A stretch of 64,000 nt of DNA, taken from Adiantum capillus-veneris (Eukaryota > Streptophyta > Polypodiopsida > Polypodiales > Pteridaceae). The stretch spans positions 93,565,342-93,629,341 of the forward strand of contig CM043953.1 in assembly GCA_014529385.2 (NCBI GenBank), in the 5' to 3' direction. The notes beneath the pieces are model-generated. The model was not told the origin of the DNA and made no database searches. It worked only from the letters and a program-made list of their open reading frames with translations. Position 1 is the first letter of the stretch. The number at the start of each line of letters is the position of its first letter. The position numbers and the translations under genes were made by a program. Positions 56,324 to 64,000 of this stretch are shown here, in pieces.

Positions 56324-57915
56324 CGGTTGTCACATAGAGGCACCTATATAGCACTCATGAACCACTTCTCTATGCATTACCTTCACATTGGAGTAACAAG
56401 AACATGATTCAATTGGAAGCAATTAAGACATATTTAGGAATTTTGGGAAAAATTCATAATTTTGCGACAAATGTTTCTAAACCAAGTTCTTCAATGGTGG
56501 TGGTTGCATTGTGCTAGGTTGTAGTGTTGTCAGCCATTGGTGTCAAGATCTAGCAAGAGTTTGCATTGTGCTGGGTTTCATTATTATCAAACCTTTGGCG
56601 TCAACTTTGCTAGGTTGCATTGTTGTCAAGAATTGGGTGTCCAATTCTTCTAACTTGCAGAAGTCGCATTGTGCCTAGGAATGAGGAATATACAAAGAAC
56701 TTGGAAAATGTTGATGTTTATATGGGGATCAAGAGTATACAAAGCAATGATAAACATCAATTTTTGAGCTTTAAAGTGAACAACTTTGCCTCATTCTAGA
56801 ATCAGAAATAGAATTTGAATAAACTTGGAGGGCCTTGCCTGGTTAAGTGTGGGGGCTTGAGTTTTAGTAAAGTTGAAATGTTGAAACGTGAGCTAGCTAG
56901 AACACATTTGACTACAGATTGACTACAAGTAGTCAAACCCCAAGTACATTGGTTGATGAGGGGCCACCGTCGAGAGAGAAGAACCATACCACCACAAAAG
57001 GGGTGGGGCCTAGAGTCCCTATCACCCGAGCCGAAATCCAAGGTGCCACCAAATAGGGTCTGTTGCCACAAGTCATTAATGTGCCTCAGAGGGCACCACA
57101 TAAAAAAGGAGAAAAGATAAAGTCAAACCCCCACCAAAACAAGGCTCACGAACCGCATAAGACCACAAGAGCATCCCAAGCCATTACATGAAGAGTCTAG
57201 GCTGATTGGGTGAGCCTTGCACCCATGCTACCATCAAGTAGACCACGACCATGTAGGCCACTAGGAAGAGAGCCGCTGCCACCGATCCCCCCCCCCCCCC
57301 TCTTTTCCAAGGCCGACGGCAAATCACGAGTAGCATCCACAAACATGGACACTGTTTTTGCCCACAAGGGGCCATGGAATTTCATCCTCCACCAAGGATT
57401 AAAAGCAATGGAACGTGCATGGATGAGCACGGAGCTGCCAGGCCGTGCCTTCCTTGGGAAACCTAGCCCCGCATGGACAACACATGTCCCTGAGCACTGC
57501 ACCCCCTTTAGCAACCCCCCATCCATGTGCAATTGGAAGGCAAGGGCAAATAGTACATAGCACGGTATATGATGCGTCCCTTGCAAAACCTTGTGATGGT
57601 GTGGTACTCTATAGGCCGTATTTTGAGAATTTGCTAGAACATCTTGTGAAAGTTTAGTAGGAGCTTGTAAATTCACTCATGTTAGAAACAAGAGGGATTA
57701 AATTGAATGTTTTGGTCTGAAAACTTTTGTAGCATTTCTCTTGTACACTCTTCAACAAGGCTCAAACTAGAGTTAGAGGCTTCAAGTGCCACCTGCAATT
57801 CCATGATTCACTGGCTACTTGAGCTTTAGCTTAAACATACAAAATAACAAACTACAAGATCAAAGAAATAAAAAATGAAAACAAGAAGAAATTTGCAAGA
57901 GATATTATACATTTC
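56324..57915. other. Unassigned region; C-tract at 57288-57300
   Basis: It could hold decayed gypsy gag sequence, but no zinc knuckle or capsid motif was seen. A minus-strand frame at 57197-57676 (159 codons) spans a poly-C tract and has no recognised motif. Words such as TTGCATTGT and GTGCTAGGTT/GTGCTGGGTT recur between 56500 and 56640, a loose local duplication. Confidence 0.4.
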
Positions 57916-58036
57916 AAGGCTCGAGCTATAGTTCAAGGCACAGGCAACAAGTTTCAAAGGCAACAAGGCTCGAGCTATAGTTCGAGGAACATAAATTTTT
58001 TTCGAAGGCAATAAGGCTCAAGTTATAGTTCGAGCC
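57916..58036. repeat. 48-49-bp tandem repeat with palindromic core
   Basis: Units start AAGGCTCGAGCTATAGTTC at 57916, 57965 and (variant) 58013. The core CTCGAGCTATAGTTCGAG is close to a perfect palindrome. The spacer contains GGCAACAAG. Confidence 0.85.
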
Positions 58037-58440
58037 AAGATGAGGAACCACGGAGAAACTGTGTCCACTAACTAAGGGTGGCTTCACAAATGGGCACAAA
58101 CACTCTCAAAATGATTGCATCCTTCTGAACAAAAGGGCACAACTGCATCAGACATTTTTCAAATAGCTTCACAAACCAAGCCGATGGTCATTAGTTGGCA
58201 ACTGACTTGGTGGATGAATTGTGACAATGCTTGGACGACATCTCCCCCATCACCCATCCAATGCAAATGGTGGACATCCAAAAAGCCTGCAACATATGCG
58301 ATCTTTTGTTTTGTTCGCAAGTGGAAGGTGTGGCAAACCTTCATGATCTTGCTAATTTCGTCAAAATTGACAGCAGCTTTCTCATATTTGAAATCAGATG
58401 TTAGTTTCAAAATTTGAAACTAACGATGGGGAACTAGTGA
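58037..58440. other. Unassigned, open on both strands
   Basis: A minus-strand frame (58159-58410) reads KVCHTFHLRTKQKIAYVAGF and DVHHLHWMGDGGDVV, which looks protein-like. An overlapping plus-strand frame of 100 codons is also open. I recognise neither. Confidence 0.25.
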
Positions 58441-58443
58441 TGT

Positions 58444-58660
58444 GTCAGCCATGCCGTATCGCATTGCTATGTTGTGAGCCCGTAGCCCGCCATGAACTGT
58501 GTCATGAGCTCGCCATGCCCTCGTGCGTTGCTGTGTTGTGAGCCTGCCATGAGCTGTGGCATGATATGGTATGCCTTGAGCCCTCCATGTGGACTCACAT
58601 CAAGAGAGGTTGTGTCATGATATGATATGCCTTGAGCCCTCCATGTGGACTCACAGTAAG

Positions 58661-58665
<5 letters not shown>
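58444..58665. repeat. Direct repeats of 56-bp and about 60-bp units, then (GA)n
   Basis: CATGATATGGTATGCCTTGA through TGTGGACTCACA occurs at 58560 and again at 58616. To the left, GCATTGCTATGTTGTGAGCC and GCGTTGCTGTGTTGTGAGCC mark an older duplication. A (GA)n tract follows at 58665-58691. Confidence 0.85.
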
Positions 58666-58691
<26 letters not shown>

Positions 58692-58693
<2 letters not shown>

Positions 58694-59524
58694 TGTACAA
58701 TGATCCAACTGCGGCTCTCACAAACTCCTCCGCACCTCTCTTCACTCCTGCTGCAAGTTGAAATTTCATCTTCTATGCGTCACTATCGTTGCCATGTCGA
58801 GTTGAATACCTCTAATAACTTCATGAGATCTTCTACCCTCTGATCAGTTGATGGGATGTGTACAGATCACGGCATGCATTGAATCTTCTACCTTTAATCG
58901 CTTCTTGATACTTGTTGAATATCCGTGAGCTGGGACTTGGTGAATATCCATGAGTTGCAGCATGATCTGAACATCACCCAAAGGAGCCTCTTTCATGAAC
59001 TTCGCTTCTTTTGAATGTGTAGATGTGTGTATATCAGGGCATGAGTTGAATCTTCTACTTGTGATCATCTCTTCGTAGAATCTGCAGAATCTTCTACCTC
59101 TGGCATGAACTTCACTTCTTCACCTTTTTCATGCATGGCATAGCCAAAAACCTAACCTGTTGATGCCTACACCAGAGTATCCTTGTTATACCGCCTGTGG
59201 TCTTTGAACCAAGATCACCTTATGTGTCCATAACCTACAATAATGTGTGTAGATTTTATTGGTGCCCATAGCTATGTATGTAGTGTACAGGAGAAACACC
59301 TCCCTTGTAGCTATCAACCGAGCTCGCCACATCCTACAAAGGCAGTTCCACTTGCCCTCTCTTTTCCCAAGAGGACACAACTTGTTTTACTGCCCTTTTG
59401 TTACACCGGATCAAAGAGCCTAGCAAAGATTAGCCAAGTTCCCTACCTCTACAAAATTAATCTTAACCCCATGACAAACAAATTCACTAGTACTAACTAC
59501 TAGTGCACTGTCACTCAATGGTCC
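58692..59524. other. Spacer with short dispersed duplications
   Basis: TGAATCTTCTACCT and its variants recur at 58880, 59049 and 59088, and TGAACTTCGCTTCTT/TGAACTTCACTTCTT at 58996 and 59105. No gene recognised. Confidence 0.5.
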
Positions 59525-61110
59525 TAGAGTCTCTAGCTCAAGAGGTTCGAACTCAAGTTTGAGCCTCACGACCTCGAGACTCAATTCTCAAACCTCCTAA
59601 GCTACATATTTTAGAAAGATTCTTTCTAAATAGAAACCATTTGCAAAAGCCTCTAACTCATGAGGATCAAACTTAAGCTCATGAGATTCTTGAGACAAAG
59701 AGACTTGCCAAAATTCTAATTAGTTGAGCATTTAGTCTATAGGTCATGGGCTCCAACTTAAGTTGGAGCCTCATGACTTGGACACTCAATTTTCAAGCCT
59801 CATGTGAGAACTCTAGTATGACTTGTTTTAGTGGAGCGGTCAATCTCTAGCATTGGGGCTTGAACTTAAGTTCAAGCCTCATGACTTGGATACCCGATTT
59901 TCAAGCCTCATGGCTCATGAGCACTCTAGTAAATCTCTTTCTACCTAGAAACATTTTAAAAGAGTCTGTATCTCACAAGGCTTGAGTCTTTACCTTGTCT
60001 GGCATGAACTTATGTTTGAGTCTCCTAACCTAAAGGCTCAATTTCTAAGCATCATGAACACTCTAGTAGGATTGTTCCAAGCTAGAAACAATCTACAACA
60101 GTCATATCTCATGAGGTTGAACTTAAGTTTGCACCAAAGACTCTTCCACAACTCTTTCCAGCGTTCATTTTCCAGAGCCTCTAGCTCATGAGGCTCAAAC
60201 TTAAGTTCGGGCCTGATGACTTGGAGACTCAATTTTCAAGCCTTGTGAGCACTCTAATGAGACTCTTTTGATCCATGAATCGTTTTCAAGAGTGAGACCC
60301 ATGACCTAAAGACTCAATTTTCAAGCCTCCTAAGCTATAGATTTTAGCAAGATTCTTTCTAGGTAGAAACCATTTACAATAGTCTCTAACTCATGAGACT
60401 CAAGTTAAGCTCACGAGATTCTTTGAGACAAAGAATGTTGCCAAAATTCTATCTAGTTTATCATTTAGTCTATAGTTTATGGGATCAAACTTAAGCTAGA
60501 GCCTCATGACTTGGACACTCAACTTTCAAGCCTCATGTGAGCACTCTAGTATGACTTGTTCTAGTGGAGCATTCAATATCTAGCTCTGAGGCACGAACTT
60601 AAGTTCGAGCCTCATGACCTGGATACTCAATTTTCAAGCCTCATGCGCACTCTAGTAAAGCACTCTCTACCTAGAAACTTTTAAAAATATTTTGTATCTC
60701 ACAAGGCTTGAATTGAGTCTTTACCTCGTCTAGCGGCTTGAACTTATGTTTGAGGCTCATGTACCCTAAACTTATGTTTGAGTGTGATGACCTAAAGGCT
60801 TGAATTGAGTCTTTACCTCGTATGGCGGCTTGAACTTATGTTTGAGGCTCATGTACCCTAAACTTATGTTTGAGTCTGATGACTTGAAGGCTCAATTTCT
60901 AAGCATCACAAACAATCTAGTAGGACTCTTCCAAGCTAGAATAAATCTACAAGAGTCCTATCTCATGAGGCTCGAACTTAAGTTTGAGCCTCATGCACAA
61001 GAGACTCTTCCATAACTCTTCTTAGTTGATCATCTTCCTGAGTCTCTAGCTAATTAGGCTCGAACTTAAGTTTGAGCCTCATGACTTGAAGACTCACTTC
61101 TAGCTAGAAA
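59525..61110. repeat. Palindrome-cored satellite with 733-bp higher-order period
   Basis: Monomers of about 85-150 bp carry a dyad core of the form GGCTCGAACTTAAGTTCGAG. Cores sit near 59548, 59669, 59751, 59869, 60006, 60119, 60198, 60401, 60487, 60595, 60740, 60830, 60973 and 61061. Common flanks are CTCATGACTTGGA, ACTCAATTTTCAAGCCTC, GCACTCTAGTA and CTAGCTAGAAACC. TCTAACTCATGAG at 59652 and 60385 marks a repeat of several monomers with a 733-bp offset. Within the second unit, 60705-60796 is duplicated as 60797-60888. Confidence 0.88.
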
Positions 61111-61899
61111 CCTTTTGCCTAGTTAATCTCTAAACATTTTGGATAGCTTGACTCAAGATTTTGTATCTATTCAATATATTAGAGCAGATTTTGGGGGATT
61201 ATCCCTCACTCATCCTTGAAAAATATTTTGAGGTATAATGTTATTCTCATGAGAAGGATACGGATATGTGAGAGCTTGTAGCTTCTATTATCCTAGTTTA
61301 ACAATAGGGCTAGAATAGGTAGTTGGTATTTTACTTTCAAGCTATATTCTAAATAGAGATAGGGACTTCATTAATTCTAGTTGGTATAATTTTATGAAAA
61401 TAGATTGATGCTACCAGATCATGATGCTTTGGATTTTGGAATTTGGATTTTTTAGTTACTAGTCAAGTAATTGGTACAAATAAATAGTGGTTGCCCCATG
61501 GAATTAGATCCCATAGTACACACTACTCTCTCCCAAAAGACATCATGCTTATTCTCATTATTAAAAGAAAATCCTAGCATCCGTGCTCAAAGAGATGTCC
61601 TCCACCAATCAAGCATGTGATGGAAGGTTGTGCATTTGAGTGATAAACCACACTCCGCTCCTCTTTGATGCTAATTGATAATGATGATTTTGGTTTTTCT
61701 AGTAACTCTTTAACCTATTGAAGATAACCAAAAAAGGATGCCACCCCAATGAAATTGTCTCATGGATATATCCTTCATAGATGTGCTATTTAGTTGCAAA
61801 ATCAGGGAATGCTTGTGCCCTTCATAAGAGAGAATTCCTACCTTTTGTGTCAAAGAGATTCCCTCCACATCTAGCTTGTGAGAGGTAGTGGTTTGTTTG
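61111..61899. other. Spacer, no gene seen
   Basis: AT-rich with no frame of note. AGAGATTCCCTCCACATCTAG near 61854 echoes AGAGATGTCCTCCACCAATC near 61591, perhaps an old duplication. Confidence 0.45.
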
Positions 61900-62110
61900 T
61901 GTTGGAGCTATATACACTGTGTGTTGTACAAAACTGCCTAGAACTAGATCTTAAAGCTATATATACATGTCTAGTGCATGTGTCTAGTCTACACACTCTT
62001 GAGGCTCTACATCTAGTGTATCATGTACCCCTCCTCTCTACTTTTGTCTCGTCTATGTTCATTTTGGTGCTCTATCTTTGTTGGGTTCAACATGGTATCA
62101 AAGTTGTTAT
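61900..62110 (+). mobile_element. Probable LTR plus primer binding site of a further retroelement
   Basis: TGTTGGAGCTATATACACTG (from 61900) to TGTTGGGTTCAACA (ending 62092) has TG...CA bounds and contains a TATATACA word. TGGTATCAAAGTTG follows at once, resembling the initiator-Met primer site. No second LTR or coding sequence was found to the window end, so this is a 5' end remnant or truncated element. Confidence 0.5.
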
Positions 62111-64000
62111 GATGATCACTTTTCATCTACAAGATCTACGAGGTTGTTGGCATGGATATGGAGTTCCCAACTCTCAGAGGATAAGTTTGCTTTCATATTT
62201 TTATCTTCCATTATTTGTTATGTGTCATCATTGCAGGATTTGTTTCTTCATCGGTTTTTTTCTTACATCAATTGTCATGGAGTGACTTTAAGAATTTAAG
62301 TAGAAAGAGGCCTTTTGTGAGAGTAAGGGTAACCGTATGTATGTCTCAATGTAGGCAATCGGTTATGTGCATATATTAGCTAGTTATATCACATAAGGTA
62401 GATAAGATAATATTATTGCCTGAATTATAGATTTATGAAGGAAGGTCCCCTCTGAATCAAAAGGAATAGAAGTGTGAAAAGGGCATGAGTGTTGGAGAGC
62501 ATGTGTAATGAAATCAATGTATGTTTCTTTTCAAATTACTTCATAATCTGGAAAGAGCTCACAATGCCTATCTGTGCTACCACATTTAGTAAAGGCATAG
62601 CTTGTCTTGCTAAATCAAGGGAAAAATGCACAATGTGTCTTGCTGAATCAAGGGAAGACCCCACGCTAGCTCTGTGGGCCTCTGTCTTTAGTGAAGGTAT
62701 CATTAGCTACTTCTTTGTTCAGAAGAGGGGCAAAGCAAGCCACAATTAGTGTGTCATGTTGTGATGTGTGTCCATATCAAGTTTCCTGTGTGTTCATGAC
62801 GATAAGCCTCTCATCTCAATGCTAAAAATAAGTAAAAGCTTGATTGATAGCGTATAGGAGGGGGTTTGATCTCTTCACACAGGTAACCAAGTTTCGATAT
62901 CCACGGCTGCAAAACCAATCTATTTATGCCGCATGTGTGTGTGGTTCCTCGGCTGTGGAGGCACGACTATAATGCAACAGATGCACATGGATGTGCCTAG
63001 CCAGAGGCATGCATGACTGTAAATCAACTCTTTTTGTTATTTTTGTTTTACCTTTTGGCCTTGCATCTTAGCACATGCCTTGAACGAGTTTCTAAATTTA
63101 TCCTATTTTCTTTTTCTATTCGTGATATTTTTGGTAGTAGCAATGTGCTATATTTGGCATCAAAAGATGTTTTTTTTAAGGCTTGTTATTTTATTTAGAA
63201 TTCAAATCTACTTTCTAAATAATTTTTAAGGCTCTTTTGAATAGAAATCTACTTTCTAAATTATATTCATGTTAACACATTAGTAGCGATGGCTAGTACC
63301 TTTTCTTTGAATCACCATGTCCGAGGACTTGAAGTGATGCAAAATTTATTGAGTTTCTTCACAATATTGTTTAGTGCGACATTCATTCATGATGTGGATT
63401 TATTCTCTCCAATCAATCACAATGCATGATACCCTGGTGGGCTTGTGTGTGTCATCACTTATTACAAGTATTTATTTGTCATGCTCATATTGTAGTGTCT
63501 CTAATGACATGGCGAGCTCCATGATGTCATGGTATGTGAGACCATGGCATGCTGGCTTGTTATTAACATACTATGTTAGAAGATCACCGTGTAAAAACGA
63601 TTTCAAAATGCATCTATTTTCATAAGTAAGTGTACTGATTATCTTGATGATGTAGGATGAGGTTACATGATGCATCTTTATTGTCTTCATCCATGACCAT
63701 GGTTCTTGATAGTGTAAGATGATGTTATGTGATTTATCTGTATTCTCTCCATACATGGCTTTGGTTCTTGAAGCCATGAGTTTTATCTTAGTCACTTTGG
63801 AACTCATCACATATACATCTTATTTTTGTATTTGACCTTTGATGATCATCAGGAATATTGTCGTCTATATTAGTGTCTCATTTTTGTATTTGAAATTTCA
63901 TGATCAATTAAGAAATTTAAATCTAGTGTTGATTCCATGGAGAGTCCATGATGCCATGGTACATGACACAACCCTGAGTTTATGATTTGAATTTGTTTGG
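62111..64000. other. No gene recognised to window end
   Basis: AT-rich. GTCTTGCTAAATCAAGGGAA and GTCTTGCTGAATCAAGGGAA are 36 bp apart near 62606 and 62642. A loose 75-bp duplication with GATGATGTAGGATGAGG / GTAAGATGATGTTATG and CCATGGTTCTTGA / GCTTTGGTTCTTGA lies at about 63640-63780. The last 150 bp repeat TCATTTTTGTATTTGA-type words. Confidence 0.45.

Noticed and set aside
57197-57676. 159-codon minus-strand protein gene
   Set aside because: The frame runs through a poly-C tract, overlaps an open plus-strand frame and contains no recognised motif.

Overview
The window reads as repeat-rich nuclear DNA of a land plant, most likely a seed-free plant such as a fern or lycophyte. The evidence is plant-type CACTA (En/Spm) transposons with Transposase_21 and Transposase_24 proteins, Ty1/copia and Ty3/gypsy elements primed from an initiator-Met-like site, a PIF/Harbinger relic, a PPR-like relic, a trihelix-type DNA-binding protein, GT-AG introns, and a Helitron-like helicase carrying a C-terminal endonuclease, which canonical angiosperm Helitrons lack. 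The lineage is inference only. No rRNA, tRNA, CRISPR or prokaryotic feature was seen.

Layout. 1-1870: right end of a CACTA element cut by the window edge. 1871-7480: unassigned, with weak exon candidates. 7484-11253: Helitron/Helentron-like block, a spliced RPA1-like gene followed by a PIF1 helicase-EEP frame broken by four TGA codons. 11713-17600: an unidentified multi-exon gene split by a copia element (12016-15741, TSD GTAGC), then a Harbinger transposase relic. 17808-30780: an old internally deleted CACTA relic on the + strand, holding TTAGG-like tracts and a 172-bp palindromic satellite. Into it is inserted a complete-ended CACTA element (22453-30504, TSD AAT) with tnp2-like and Transposase_24 genes on the - strand. 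32041-32832: an intact trihelix-like gene, the best candidate for a host gene. 34500-35260: PPR relic.

35911-56323 is a nested retrotransposon block. It holds a decayed copia element (35911-41020, -, TSD CATAA), a second decayed copia (41616 to about 49000, -) split by a 1.5-kb insertion and by a short gag-only LTR element (45375-47622, TSD CCTTT), and a gypsy relic (about 49030-56323, -) split by a younger copia element (50251-55430, +, TSD AGACC). 57900-61110 carries two families of palindrome-cored tandem repeats, the second with a 733-bp higher-order period. 61900-62092 looks like an LTR followed by a primer binding site. No gene is visible from there to the end.

Few genes work together here. 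The two CACTA proteins form one transposition unit, the RPA-like and helicase-endonuclease frames form another, and each LTR element is self-contained or dead. The trihelix gene stands alone. No single intact novel system was found. The strongest unusual items are the palindromic 172-bp array, the PIF1-EEP frame broken only by TGA, the nested CACTA pair with a long perfect terminal hairpin, and the palindromic higher-order satellite.
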